The notes: generated by a model from the letters alone, not told the origin. A DNA stretch of 64,000 nucleotides from Sphingomonas kaistensis (GCF_011927725.1 NZ_JAATJC010000001.1:2425001-2489000), one strand, 5' to 3'. Counted from the stretch's first letter, positions 9,840 to 19,769 are shown. Translations and numbers: made by a program.

Positions 9840-10810
9840 CCCCGCAACCCCATGAGCGCGGCGCCGCCCTCCTCACGGTCCTGATGCTGGTCGCGGTGAT
9901 CGCGACGCTGGCGGCAACCACCCTTGACCGGCTGACCGTCGCCACCCGCCTTGCCGCCAACACCAGCATTGCGGCCCAGGGCCGGCAATGGCTCGGTCTC
10001 GCCGAACAGCTTGCCGCCGTCCGCTTGCAGGATCTTGCCGCCCTCGATCCCGCCCGCACCCGCGGCGGCGCCTTGCTTGGCCAGGTGCGCGAGATCCGCC
10101 TGCCCGATGGCGGCACGTTGCGAGCCGAAGTCCGGGACGGCGGCAATTGCTTCAACCTCAACGCCCTCGCTCGTGACCAGATCGACGGCACCACCGTCGC
10201 CGATGTCGCCGCGGTTCAGCAATTCTCGCAGCTTTTGATCCTGCTCGGCGTCGACGGTTCGCGCGCCGCCAACATCGCCTCCGCCGCTGCCGATTGGGTC
10301 GACAGCGATCTCGTGCCCCTGCCCGCCGGGACCGAGCAGGCCCGCGCCGGAAGCGCCTGGCCGCCCGCCAACGCGCCGTTTGCCGACGCTGCAGAGCTGG
10401 GCGCGGTGCAGGGCGTCACGCCCGATCTCCTCGGCCTCGTCCTGCCGTTCCTGTGCGCTCTTCCCGAAGGCGGGCCGCAGGCGATCAACCCCAACACCCT
10501 TCTGCCGGAACAGGCCCCGCTCCTTTCCATGCTCGCACCGCAGCAGCTCTCGATCGGCGCCGCCCGGGCGCTCATCTCCGGCCGTCCCGCCGGCGGCTAC
10601 GACAGCAGCGTCGCCTTCTGGCAGGCCTCCGGGATCGCCGCCGACGCCATCCCCCCGGGCGCGGCCGAGCAGGTACGACTGAAGTCGCGCTGGTTCGAAC
10701 TTCGCGCCCAAGTCGGCAATGACGGCCAGTCGCTCAGCAGCACGACGCTCCTCGACCTGCGAGAAACAGGTGCCCGGATCGTTCGCCGCCGCTACGGAGA
10801 CTGGCGATGA
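9836..10810 (+). CDS. gspK: Minor pseudopilin GspK
   Basis: Largest minor pseudopilin (324 residues), which caps the pseudopilus. The N-terminal helix RGAALLTVLMLVAVIATLA lacks the Glu at position 5, a normal trait of GspK, and the long alpha-helical insert domain follows (NCFNLNALARDQ..., AAADWVDSDLVPL..., NPNTLLPEQAPLLSML). It overlaps both neighbours by 4 nt. Confidence 0.92.
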   Translation: MTPQPHERGAALLTVLMLVAVIATLAATTLDRLTVATRLAANTSIAAQGRQWLGLAEQLAAVRLQDLAALDPARTRGGALLGQVREIRLPDGGTLRAEVRDGGNCFNLNALARDQIDGTTVADVAAVQQFSQLLILLGVDGSRAANIASAAADWVDSDLVPLPAGTEQARAGSAWPPANAPFADAAELGAVQGVTPDLLGLVLPFLCALPEGGPQAINPNTLLPEQAPLLSMLAPQQLSIGAARALISGRPAGGYDSSVAFWQASGIAADAIPPGAAEQVRLKSRWFELRAQVGNDGQSLSSTTLLDLRETGARIVRRRYGDWR

Positions 10811-11904
10811 GCGATGCCACCCTCCTTCTTCTCCCCGCGGTCTGCGATCCGGCGGATGCGACGGCCTGCTGGTGGCGGCTGTCCGGCGATGCTGTCCTCT
10901 CCGACCATGTCGATGCTGACTGGCGCAGCCAGGGGCTGCCGCTGATCGCGCTTGCGCCGGTCGCCTCGGTGCGCCTCGACTTTCCCGACCGCCACGGCGA
11001 AACCGCGCGTCAGGCTCAGGCCATCGCCCGCTCCGCCGCGATCGAGCAAGGCATGGCCGACGCCGCCACGCTGCACGCCGTCGCGGGGCTGCTCGACGAG
11101 CGGCTTGCGACCGCCGTGGTCGCCAACGGCAGCATGATCGAATGGCTCGACTGGCTCGCCGCGCATGGCGCCGATCCGGTCGCCATCCTGCCCGCGGGCG
11201 CCCTCATCCCGCCGAGCGAAAACTGGTCGTCGCTGACCCTCGGGCCCGATGGGGTGCTCGCGCGCGGCGGGCTGGTCGCGCCGGACGAGCCTGCCATGCG
11301 CGACATGCTGGTGGAGCCGGGCGAAGAGGTCGAGCTGCTTCCGCCGCACCTCGTTCACCAGCGCCTCCTCGCCCTGGCCCAGCTGCTTCCGCTCAACCTT
11401 CGCACCGGCCGCTTTGCCCGCCGCCGCCTGCTCCTGCTCGACTGGCGCCGCCTGCGCGAGCTTGCTGCCCTCGCGCTGCTGATCCCCCTGCTCGGCCTGG
11501 TGATGGGCCTGGCCCTCATGATCCGCCTCGACCAGGATGCGTCGCGGCTCGAGGCTGAAACCGCGCGCCTGACCAGTGCCGCCATCGGTCAGGAGGTCTC
11601 CGCGGCCGCGGCGGCGGCGGCGCTCGACACCCGGATCGGAGCGACGCCAGGCGCCAGCGGCTCGCCCTTCCCGCCGCTCGCCGCCCTCTATCAGCAGCTC
11701 CAGCAATTGCAGGGAGTCACCGCCGTCTCGGTCACCTATCGCCCCGACGGGACGCTTGCCGCCAGTCTCGCCGCCACCCGGGTCGAGGACATCAACCGCC
11801 TGCTGCTTTCGCTCCAGCGGCTAGGCTACCGCGTGACCGCCTCGACCCGACCCGGAGCCAGCGGGCAAATGATCGCCGACCTTACCCTGCGGAGCGCGGA
11901 ATGA
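10807..11904 (+). CDS. gspL: Type II secretion platform protein GspL
   Basis: Bitopic inner-membrane protein that recruits GspE and binds GspM. The 365-residue product has a cytoplasmic actin-like domain (about residues 1-210), one transmembrane helix (about residues 217-240, LALLIPLLGLVMGLALMI) and a periplasmic ferredoxin-like domain. The assignment rests on this architecture and on position between gspK and gspM, since GspL sequence is poorly conserved. Confidence 0.87.
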   Translation: MSDATLLLLPAVCDPADATACWWRLSGDAVLSDHVDADWRSQGLPLIALAPVASVRLDFPDRHGETARQAQAIARSAAIEQGMADAATLHAVAGLLDERLATAVVANGSMIEWLDWLAAHGADPVAILPAGALIPPSENWSSLTLGPDGVLARGGLVAPDEPAMRDMLVEPGEEVELLPPHLVHQRLLALAQLLPLNLRTGRFARRRLLLLDWRRLRELAALALLIPLLGLVMGLALMIRLDQDASRLEAETARLTSAAIGQEVSAAAAAAALDTRIGATPGASGSPFPPLAALYQQLQQLQGVTAVSVTYRPDGTLAASLAATRVEDINRLLLSLQRLGYRVTASTRPGASGQMIADLTLRSAE

Positions 11905-12395
11905 ACCCGCTCGTCCCCGTCAGTGGCTGGTACATGGCCCGCACCGTCCGCGAACGCTGGCTGGTCGGAGTGATGCTTGCGATCGCCATTCCACTGCTCT
12001 GTTTCCTGCTTATCTATCGCCCGCTGACCGCCGCGATCGAACGGGCCGAGGAGCGCCATTCGGCCGCCGTCCGCAACCACGGACTGGTGCTCGCCCGCCT
12101 TGCCCAGCTCGACCAGGTGCAGCGCCCGGCCGTCGCCCTTCCCGCGGGCAGCGCCCCTCTGTCGCTGCGCATCACCGAAGCTGCCGCATTGGCCGGCGTC
12201 TCGCTCAGCGCCAACGAGCCGCGAGGGACCAGTTCGGCCCTGATCACGCTTGCCCCGTCCGCGCCCACGGCGGCGCTTCGCTGGTTGCGGCAACTGGAAC
12301 AACAAGGGATCGTCGTGCGCGAACTCACCATCACCCCGCAGCAAGGCGGCCAGGTCGTGGTCACCTCCACCCTGTCGCAGGCAGGGTCGCAATGA
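11901..12395 (+). CDS. gspM: Type II secretion platform protein GspM
   Basis: Small bitopic platform protein (164 residues) with one N-terminal transmembrane helix (LVGVMLAIAIPLLCFLLIY) and a periplasmic domain. The sequence WYMARTVRERWLVG before the helix is typical of GspM. It overlaps gspL and gspN by 4 nt each. Confidence 0.87.
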   Translation: MNPLVPVSGWYMARTVRERWLVGVMLAIAIPLLCFLLIYRPLTAAIERAEERHSAAVRNHGLVLARLAQLDQVQRPAVALPAGSAPLSLRITEAAALAGVSLSANEPRGTSSALITLAPSAPTAALRWLRQLEQQGIVVRELTITPQQGGQVVVTSTLSQAGSQ

Positions 12396-13099
12396 ACTGG
12401 CGTTGGGCGGTCTGGACCACCGGCATCGCGCTGATCGCGCTGCTGTTGCTGCTTCCGCTGCGCATTGCGCTGTCGGCAGCCGACCTCCAGCAGCTGGGGT
12501 TGAGCGCCCGGCAGGTCGGCGGCACCATCTGGCAGGGCCGCATCGGTGAACTGACGCTCGGCCGTCAGCTGCTCGGTACCTTCGACGTCCGGCTCGATCC
12601 TGCCGCACTGATGCTCGGCCGCGTCGCCATGCCGTTCGAACGTCTCGACCAGATCCAGGGCCCGCTGACCGGCGTCCTCCGCGCGGGCGGCTCGGTTACC
12701 GGGGTCGAACGCCTGAGCGGTGCAATTCCCGCCGCCAACCTCCTTGGCGGGGCCCCGATCGACAGCCTCACCTTCACCGACACCACCATCCTGTTCGAGG
12801 ACGGGCGTTGCGCCCAGGCGAGCGGGCGGCTTGCCGCCAACCTCGCCGTGCGTTTCGGCCCGCTTGCGCTCGACCGCGGGTTCGCCGGCACCGTGTCGTG
12901 CGACGGCGACCGCGTGCGCGCGCGCCTCGCCAGCCAGGCCGGCTCCGAGCAGGTCGAATTCTTCGTCAGTTCGTCGGGCCAGGTGCGCGGCTGGATCACC
13001 ATCCGCTCGCCGCTTCCAGGTCTCGACACCCTGCTCTCCACCTACGGTTTCAGGACCGGTCCCAGAGGACTGACGCTGCCGTTCGAAACGCGGCTGTGA
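12392..13099 (+). CDS. gspN: Type II secretion protein GspN
   Basis: Predicted inner-membrane-anchored protein of 235 residues with one N-terminal transmembrane helix (ALIALLLLLPLRIAL) and a beta-rich periplasmic domain (VGGTIWQGRIGELTLG, LDPAALMLGRVAM). GspN is an optional T2SS component of uncertain role. Here it sits inside the overlapping gsp chain, which supports the assignment more than sequence does. Confidence 0.82.
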   Translation: MNWRWAVWTTGIALIALLLLLPLRIALSAADLQQLGLSARQVGGTIWQGRIGELTLGRQLLGTFDVRLDPAALMLGRVAMPFERLDQIQGPLTGVLRAGGSVTGVERLSGAIPAANLLGGAPIDSLTFTDTTILFEDGRCAQASGRLAANLAVRFGPLALDRGFAGTVSCDGDRVRARLASQAGSEQVEFFVSSSGQVRGWITIRSPLPGLDTLLSTYGFRTGPRGLTLPFETRL

Positions 13100-13833
13100 T
13101 CCATCTTGCCGGGGGCGTCGCCGGGTTCCTGCTCGGCGCCATCTTCGGCAGCTTCATCGCAACCCTCTGCCTGCGCTGGCCCGAAGGCGAAAGCGTGCTT
13201 CGCGGTCGGTCGACCTGTGACGGTTGCGGCGAGCCGATCCCGCCTGGCCGCCTCGTCCCCCTTCTCAGCGCGGCGCTGTCGCGGGGCCGCGCAACTTGCT
13301 GCGGCAGCCGCATCGACCCCTTCCATTTTCGCGTGGAGCTGGCGGCAGCGCTGATCGGCGCCGTCGCGCTTGCGCTTGCCCCCTCGGGACAGGGGCTGGC
13401 CCTGGCCGCCTTCGGCTGGTTGCTCCTGCCCTTGTTCCTGCTCGACCGGCACCATTTCTGGCTTCCCGACCCGCTAACCCTGTGTCTCGCGGCGGCAAGC
13501 TTTGTGGCGGCGCCTTTCCTCAACGATGTCCCGCTCGCCGAGCGCATCGCCAGCGGCCTGGTCGCCGGTTTAGGCCTCGCCCTGATCGGCTGGAGCTACG
13601 CCCGCTTCCGCCACCGGGAAGGCCTTGGCCAAGGCGATCCCAAGCTGTTCGCGGCGCTCGCTTTGTGGCTTGGCCCGGAAGCAACCGTCGCGACCTTGCT
13701 TGGCGCCGCGCTGCTCGGCCTGGGCGAGGCGCTGGTCCGTCGCAAGGCCCGCGACGAAGCGCTGCCATTCGGCGCCTATCTGTGTCTCGCCGCCTGGCTG
13801 ATCGCCACCCTGCGCGTTGCAGCCGTGCCATAA
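13096..13833 (+). CDS. gspO: Prepilin leader peptidase/N-methyltransferase GspO
   Basis: Polytopic aspartic protease that cleaves and N-methylates pseudopilins, and possibly also Tad prepilins. The 245-residue product has the N-terminal GSFIATLCLRWPEGESVLRGRS segment, a cysteine motif (CDGC, then CC in TCCGS), and the two catalytic aspartates in LLDRHHFWLPD and GLGQGDPKL. The second cysteine pair is adjacent rather than CxxC, which could alter zinc binding. The GTG at 13096 overlaps the gspN stop (GTGA). Last gene of the gsp operon. Confidence 0.9.
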   Translation: MIHLAGGVAGFLLGAIFGSFIATLCLRWPEGESVLRGRSTCDGCGEPIPPGRLVPLLSAALSRGRATCCGSRIDPFHFRVELAAALIGAVALALAPSGQGLALAAFGWLLLPLFLLDRHHFWLPDPLTLCLAAASFVAAPFLNDVPLAERIASGLVAGLGLALIGWSYARFRHREGLGQGDPKLFAALALWLGPEATVATLLGAALLGLGEALVRRKARDEALPFGAYLCLAAWLIATLRVAAVP

Positions 13834-13981
13834 TGTAACGAATATTCTGCTTGGCTGTCAGCAGCTTGTAACAGCCCAATGGCACTGGCAGGAGCGAATC
13901 ATCGTCATTGCAAGGCTTGAAGGCCGGGCTCCCTGAAACGGGCGAACGGACCGGCTGGCTTGCGTTCAAGGGGAAACATGC

Positions 13982-16900
13982 GTGGCCAAGACCTACTTCA
14001 GCCTGAAGACCGGCACCTTCGTCCAGGACTGGAGCGACACCGGCCTCATCACGCAGAATGACGATTGGTCGAACGTCCCCAGCATCGTCGGTTACCTAGG
14101 CGACGGAATGATCGGCGGCTCGACCGGCGTGAACCCGGGCACGGTCACCGGCGACAGCGTCAGCGCCGACGTGATCGCCAACCTGACCGCGGCCACCAAC
14201 ACCAGCGGCGGCGTGGGCGAATTCCAGCTCGCCAATCCGACGGTCGCGCTGCAGGGCTCCGGCACCGCCGGCGCGCCCTATCTCGCTCTCTACATGGACT
14301 CGACCGGGCGCGAGAACATCGTGCTCAAGTTCAATGCCCGCGACATCGACGGAACCGGCGACAATGCGGTGCAGCCGATCGCCGTCCAGTATCGCATCGG
14401 CGACAGCGGCGTCTGGATCAATCTACCCGCCGGCTCGATCAGCGACGCCTCGACCGGGCCGAGCCTTGCCACGCTGGTCACGCCGATCACCGTTGCCCTG
14501 CCGACCGAGGCGAACAACCAGGCCCAGCTGCAGATCCGCATCATCACCACCAACGCCGCCAACAGTGATGAGTGGATCGGGATCGACGACATCTCGGTCA
14601 GCAGCACGGAAGTCGCGGGGTTGTCGCCCGGCATCCTGTCGATCGGCGATGCAAACCTTGGCGAAGGTGATGCGGGCGCCGCCGACATGCTGTTCACCGT
14701 TACCCGCACCGGTGGCAGCGACGGCGCGGTCTCGGCCGGCTGGAGCGTGTCGCTCGACGGAAGCGCCAACGCCGCCGACCTCGGCACCACCCTGTCCGGC
14801 ACCGTCAGCTTTGCCGCTGGCCAGACCAGCGCGGTGATCCGCGTGCCCGTCGTCGGCGATCTGGTCACCGAGACCAACGAAACCTTCTCGGTGCGTCTGT
14901 CCGCACCGACAGGCGGCGCATCACTCGGTGACGGCGTGGGCATCGGCACCATCACCAACGACGACCTGCCGCCGCCCGCGAACGTCTTCATCAACGAGAT
15001 CAATTACGATCCGGCCGGGACTGACACCGGCGAGTTCATCGAGGTCGCGGGCGTCGCCGGGACCGACCTCACCGGCTGGTCGCTGGTGCTCTACAACGGC
15101 AATGGCGGCGGCGTGTACGGCACGGTGAACCTGTCGGGCACCCTTTCCGACACCGCCAATGGCTTCGGCTTCCGCTCGGTCACCACCGCCTCAAACGGCA
15201 TCCAGAACGGCTCCCCTGACGCCATCGCACTGGTCGATCCGTTCGGCCGGGTGATCCAGTTCCTCAGCTACGAAGGCACGATGACCGCGGTAGGCGGTCC
15301 GGCGGCTGGCCTCACCGCGACCGACATCGGCGTGTTCCAGGACCAGGCGGCGGTCGGCACCAGCCTCCAGCTGCAGGGAACCGGGTCGAGCTACGGCGAC
15401 TTCACCTGGGGCTTCGACATCGCCTCCACCAGCGGCGGGGCAAATGCCGGGCAGAGCTTCCTGTCCGGGACCGACCAGGGCCAGATCCGGATCAGTGACG
15501 CCGCCGTGGTCGAAGGCAATAGCGGCACCACCGCCATCACCTTCACCGTGACGCGCGCCGGCGGTTTCGCAAGCGAGGCAAGCGTCGGCTACACCCTCGA
15601 CTTCGGAACCTCGGCCTCGGCCGACGACCTCGCCCCGGGCACGCCCGCCAGCGGCACCGTCACCTTCGCCGCCAACGAATTCACCAAGACCATCACCCTG
15701 CAGGTGCAGGGCGATACCGCCGGAGAGGGCAACGAGGGTTTCCTCGTCCGTCTCGGCAGCGTCACCGGCAATGCGGCGGTGGTAGACGGCAGCGGGCTCG
15801 GCATCATCCTCAACGACGATCCGGTCGCCCGCACGATCATGGCGATCCAGGGTGAGGGCCACGCCTCCGCCTTCGTCGACCAGCCGATCATCACCACCGG
15901 CATCGTCACCGCGGTCGACAGCATCGGCTTTTATCTTCAGGACCCGAACGGCGACGGCAATGCGCGCACTTCCGACGCCATCTTCATCAAGACCGCCGCG
16001 GCCCCGACCGTGAAGGTCGGCGACGCGGTCGAGCTTACCGGCGTCGTGAACGAGTATAAGCCAAGCGAACTGGGCCTGTCGGTGACGCAGGTCACCGCCT
16101 CGTCGATCACCGTCCTGTCGAGCGGCAACGCCCTGCCCGCCGCGATCCTGATCGGGGCGAATGGCCTGCTTCCGCCGACCGAGAGCATCGACAGCGACGG
16201 CCTCACCGTCTTCAATCCCGAAACCGACGGCATCGATTTCTGGGAAACGCTGGAAGGGATGCGGGTCACCATCGACAGCCCGATCGCCGTCGCCAACAGC
16301 AACGGGTTCGGCGAAACCGACATCGTCGCGTCGGCGGGCTTCGGCGCCACGGGCATCAACGAGCGTGGCGGGATCACCATCAGCGATGGCGACTACAACC
16401 CCGAAAAGATCCAGCTCGACGACCGTCTGGCCTTGCAGCCGACCCTCAGCACCGGCGACATCCTTGCACCGGTCACGGGCGTCATCAATTACAGCTTCGA
16501 ACGGTACGAATTGCTTGCGACCGAGCAGGCGGTGATCACCACCGACCGCACCCTTGGCGACAACAACACGGTGCTGAAGGGCGACGCCAATTACGTCAGC
16601 ATCGCCACCTACAACCTCGAAAACCTCGATCCGTCGGACGGCAAGTACGACATCCTTGCAAGCGACATCGTGTACAGCCTCAAGGCCCCTGACATCATCG
16701 GCGTCCAGGAAGTCCAGGATGCCGATGGTGCGGGCAGCGGATCCAACCTTTCGGGCGCGAGCAATGTCCAGGGGCTGATCGACTCGATCAGGGCGATCAG
16801 CGGCCTGGTCTACACCTACGTCGAGATCGCTCCGGCGACCGCCAACTCGACCGGCGGCGAGCCCGGCGGCAACATCCGCAACGGCTACCTGTACCTGTCC

Positions 16901-18592
16901 GAGCGCGTCTCGCTGGTCGAAGGCAGCCTCGGCCTGATCGACGACCCCGCCTTCGCCGGCTCGCGAAAGCCCTTGGTCGCGACCTGGTACTTTAACAACC
17001 AGGAATTCAGCACCATCAACGTGCACTTCACCTCGCGTCTTGGCTCCGATCCGCTGTGGGGCGATGCCCAGCCGCCGCGTGATGGCGGTGACGCATCGCG
17101 CACGGCTCAGGCCGCTGCGGTCGGCGAATATGTCTTCGACATCCTCGATGAAGACGCCTCGCAGCAGTTCGTCCTGCTCGGCGACTGGAACGGCTTCTAT
17201 TTCGAGGAGGCGCAGACCCAGCTCACGAACGGCGGCGTGTTCACCAACCTGTCGACGCTGCTGCCCGAAGCGGAGCGTTACTCCTACCTGTTCGACGGCA
17301 ATTCGCAGCTGATCGACAATATGCTGGTGACCGGCGGGCTACTGCCGGGTGTGCGTTACGACGCGGTCCACATCAACGCCGAATTCACCGGCTCGCGGCC
17401 GACCGACCATGACCCGCAGCTTGCCCTTCTGCGCGTCGCGATCACCCCGCACGACGTGGTCATCGATGACGGCCTGGTCGACGAAAACCTCCCTGCAGGC
17501 ACCATCGTCGGCACCTTGTCGGCGACCGACACCGCCGGCGACACGCTGACCTACACCTTGCTCGACAATGCAGGCGGACGCTTCGTCGTCGACTCCGCGA
17601 CCGGCATCGTCCGGACCGCAGTGGCGCTCGATTACGAGACTGCGACCAGCTTCACGCTGAAGGTGCAGGTCACCGACGCCGCGGGGCTCAGCAGCTCGAA
17701 CGACGTGGTCATCTCCGTCGGCAACGTCAACGAAGCGCCGGTCGCAGCGAACGACGCCATCTCGGTCAACGAAGATGCGACCACCGCCAATCTGTGGAAC
17801 CTGCTGCTGGGCAACGACCGCGACTCCGATGCCGGCGATGCCCTGTCCATCACCGCCGTCAGCGGCATCGGGACGCTCGGCAGCCTGGTGTTCGACGCTG
17901 CGACGCAGAGCCTTCGCTACGTCGCCGACAATGACGCGTTCGACGCCCTTGCGCCGGGCGCCACGGCGACCGACCGCTTCACCTACACCGTGACCGACAG
18001 CGGCGGCCTGACCAGCACCGCGACCGTCGCGGTGACGGTCACCGGCATTGCCGACGGGATCATCCTCAACGGCGGCAACGGCGACGATGTCGTGAACGGC
18101 ACCGGTGGCGAGGATCGCCTGTCGGGCGGCAACGGCATGGATCGCCTGTTCGGGCTCGACGGCCATGACCGCCTCGAGGGTGGGAATGGCAACGATCAGC
18201 TGTTCGGGGGCCGCGGCAACGACCTCCTGATCGGCGGTCAGGGCGACGATCTGCTGGAAGGCGGCGCGGGACGCGATTCCTTCGTCGTCGCTGCGCGCGG
18301 CGGCAACGACGTCATCCGTGACTTCGACATCGCCAACGACAGCTTGTTGTTCGACGGCACGGCCATCCGCTCCAGCCAGGTCGGCGACACCAATGGCGAC
18401 GGAATCGCCGATCTGCGGATCAACCTGACCGCAGGCGGGTCGGTGACGCTGCTTGGCCTGTCGTCGCTGTCCGGGGTCAAGACCGGTGACTATGTCGAAG
18501 GTTCGGCCTCGCAGGCTTATCGTTACGACGGCGCCGAGACGGTCGCCGTTCGCCATGACTTCGGAATCGGAGAAGCCTGGCAATTCGCCTGA
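13982..18592 (+). CDS. ExeM/NucH-like extracellular endonuclease with RTX repeats
   Basis: Multidomain 1536-residue secreted protein. Order: an N-terminal beta-rich domain (1-205), Calx-beta-like repeat (220-330), lamin-tail-like domain (333-490, NVFINEINYDPAGTDTGEF), second Calx-beta repeat (498-615), OB-like domain (620-720), endonuclease/exonuclease/phosphatase domain (870-1145; ATYNLENLD, IIGVQEVQD, LLGDWNGF, DHDPQLAL), cadherin-like domain, Ig-like domain, about eight RTX nonapeptides (1361-1437, GGNGNDQLFGG type) and a C-terminal region. It should degrade extracellular DNA. No Sec signal peptide is visible; RTX repeats point to a type I exporter, although the gene follows the T2SS operon. 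The GTG start has AAGGGG upstream. Confidence 0.88.
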   Translation: MAKTYFSLKTGTFVQDWSDTGLITQNDDWSNVPSIVGYLGDGMIGGSTGVNPGTVTGDSVSADVIANLTAATNTSGGVGEFQLANPTVALQGSGTAGAPYLALYMDSTGRENIVLKFNARDIDGTGDNAVQPIAVQYRIGDSGVWINLPAGSISDASTGPSLATLVTPITVALPTEANNQAQLQIRIITTNAANSDEWIGIDDISVSSTEVAGLSPGILSIGDANLGEGDAGAADMLFTVTRTGGSDGAVSAGWSVSLDGSANAADLGTTLSGTVSFAAGQTSAVIRVPVVGDLVTETNETFSVRLSAPTGGASLGDGVGIGTITNDDLPPPANVFINEINYDPAGTDTGEFIEVAGVAGTDLTGWSLVLYNGNGGGVYGTVNLSGTLSDTANGFGFRSVTTASNGIQNGSPDAIALVDPFGRVIQFLSYEGTMTAVGGPAAGLTATDIGVFQDQAAVGTSLQLQGTGSSYGDFTWGFDIASTSGGANAGQSFLSGTDQGQIRISDAAVVEGNSGTTAITFTVTRAGGFASEASVGYTLDFGTSASADDLAPGTPASGTVTFAANEFTKTITLQVQGDTAGEGNEGFLVRLGSVTGNAAVVDGSGLGIILNDDPVARTIMAIQGEGHASAFVDQPIITTGIVTAVDSIGFYLQDPNGDGNARTSDAIFIKTAAAPTVKVGDAVELTGVVNEYKPSELGLSVTQVTASSITVLSSGNALPAAILIGANGLLPPTESIDSDGLTVFNPETDGIDFWETLEGMRVTIDSPIAVANSNGFGETDIVASAGFGATGINERGGITISDGDYNPEKIQLDDRLALQPTLSTGDILAPVTGVINYSFERYELLATEQAVITTDRTLGDNNTVLKGDANYVSIATYNLENLDPSDGKYDILASDIVYSLKAPDIIGVQEVQDADGAGSGSNLSGASNVQGLIDSIRAISGLVYTYVEIAPATANSTGGEPGGNIRNGYLYLSERVSLVEGSLGLIDDPAFAGSRKPLVATWYFNNQEFSTINVHFTSRLGSDPLWGDAQPPRDGGDASRTAQAAAVGEYVFDILDEDASQQFVLLGDWNGFYFEEAQTQLTNGGVFTNLSTLLPEAERYSYLFDGNSQLIDNMLVTGGLLPGVRYDAVHINAEFTGSRPTDHDPQLALLRVAITPHDVVIDDGLVDENLPAGTIVGTLSATDTAGDTLTYTLLDNAGGRFVVDSATGIVRTAVALDYETATSFTLKVQVTDAAGLSSSNDVVISVGNVNEAPVAANDAISVNEDATTANLWNLLLGNDRDSDAGDALSITAVSGIGTLGSLVFDAATQSLRYVADNDAFDALAPGATATDRFTYTVTDSGGLTSTATVAVTVTGIADGIILNGGNGDDVVNGTGGEDRLSGGNGMDRLFGLDGHDRLEGGNGNDQLFGGRGNDLLIGGQGDDLLEGGAGRDSFVVAARGGNDVIRDFDIANDSLLFDGTAIRSSQVGDTNGDGIADLRINLTAGGSVTLLGLSSLSGVKTGDYVEGSASQAYRYDGAETVAVRHDFGIGEAWQFA

Positions 18593-18650
18593 AACTGCAG
18601 CCGGCGGGCCGTCCCCCAAATCGGGTGGCGGCACGCCGGCTGGCTGCCGG

Positions 18651-19769
18651 TCATGAAAGCGGCGCCGCCTTGCCCCACAGGAAGCCCTGCCCCAGGTCGG
18701 CGCCAAGCGCTGTGGCGAATTCCTGCTGCGCGTCTGATTCAATCCCTTCGATAGTGGTCAGGATGCCCTGCGCGCGGCAGTAGCCGATCACCTCGCGGAG
18801 CATCTGCATCGCCGCACCGCCCTGCAGCACGCTCCAGAAGAAATCCTTGTCGATCTTCAACTCGGTGAAGGGAAGCTGCATCAGCAGTTCGAACCCGGCA
18901 TTGCCTCTTCCGAAATCGTCGACGGCGAAATTGTAGCCGAGCATCGTAAGCTGGCTCGCCGCGCGGGACAGCGACTGCAACCCCGCAAGCGTCGGATGCT
19001 CGGTCAGCTCCACGGTGAGACACGACCGATCGATCCCGGCGGCCGATACCTCTCCTTCCAGCAGTGTAAGGAAGTCTGGATGGCAAAGGATTTCCGCCCG
19101 GCAATTGAAGGCGATGGTCATCGGCTGGTGCTCGAAGCGCCGGATCGCGGCGACGCTTTGCTGGATCACACGGCCGGTGATGGCGAGGGTAGTGTCGATC
19201 GGAACAAGGTCTCCGAACAGTAGATCGGGTGAGATGGACGAACCGTCGCTTGCCCGCGCCAGGGCCTCGAACCCCACCAGCGACTTGGTCGCGAGCGAAT
19301 GCTTGGGCTGGAAATGCACGGTGGTACGATCGGCCAGGCTTCCCTCGGCAAGGCGTTCCTTGACCCACTCCTCGCCCCGCCGCTCGGGGTCCTGGTAAGT
19401 CGCGAACCGCGTTTCCAGCAGTTCGACCAGGCGGCGCGCGGTGTAGGGCTTCTGCAGCGTCCCGACCACCGTTAGCCCGGCGGACTGCGCCGTCATCACG
19501 GCTGCATTGATGACCCGCGGTTGCTGACCGCTGGCGATGATCACCCTCGCAACGCTGCGGTCCCGGGCGATTCGGTCGATCGCACCGAAGCCATCGATCT
19601 CGGGCATGGCAAGGTCGAGGACGACGATGTTGCTGCGGTCGCGGTCGATCCGCAGATCCCGCACCCGCGGAGTCCAGCACGCCTCATAGCCGCGCTGTGC
19701 GAGCGACTGCTGGAGCAGTCTGCCGCTCGATTCGTCGTCCTCCAGGAGATGGACCAGCGGACGCGTCAT
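18651..19769 (-). CDS. Receiver-EAL protein (c-di-GMP phosphodiesterase)
   Basis: Predicted response regulator that hydrolyses cyclic di-GMP. The N-terminal receiver domain (about 1-115) has LLEDDE, phosphoacceptor Asp in NIVVLDLAMPEIDGF, and Lys in TLQKPYTA. The EAL domain (about 140-370) retains GFEALAR, the Asn in AFNCRAEIL, ELTEHPT, DDFGRG, KIDKDF, TIEGIES and GQGFLWG, so most metal and catalytic residues are present and activity is plausible. It overlaps the upstream kinase gene by 4 nt, making it the likely output of that kinase. Converges on the nuclease gene. Confidence 0.88.
   Translation of the reverse strand: MTRPLVHLLEDDESSGRLLQQSLAQRGYEACWTPRVRDLRIDRDRSNIVVLDLAMPEIDGFGAIDRIARDRSVARVIIASGQQPRVINAAVMTAQSAGLTVVGTLQKPYTARRLVELLETRFATYQDPERRGEEWVKERLAEGSLADRTTVHFQPKHSLATKSLVGFEALARASDGSSISPDLLFGDLVPIDTTLAITGRVIQQSVAAIRRFEHQPMTIAFNCRAEILCHPDFLTLLEGEVSAAGIDRSCLTVELTEHPTLAGLQSLSRAASQLTMLGYNFAVDDFGRGNAGFELLMQLPFTELKIDKDFFWSVLQGGAAMQMLREVIGYCRAQGILTTIEGIESDAQQEFATALGADLGQGFLWGKAAPLS

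Noticed and set aside
15191..17026. Long open frame (611 codons) on the minus strand inside the nuclease gene
   Set aside because: Antisense shadow of a GC-rich gene. It has no recognisable domains and its composition (Asp/Val/Gly/Arg-rich) is typical of such frames, while the plus strand encodes recognisable domains throughout.
18600..18645. AGCCGGCG / CGCCGGCT inverted repeat between the nuclease and receiver-EAL genes as a bidirectional terminator
   Set aside because: The two arms are about 30 nt apart and no T run follows, so terminator status is not supported beyond the convergent gene layout.
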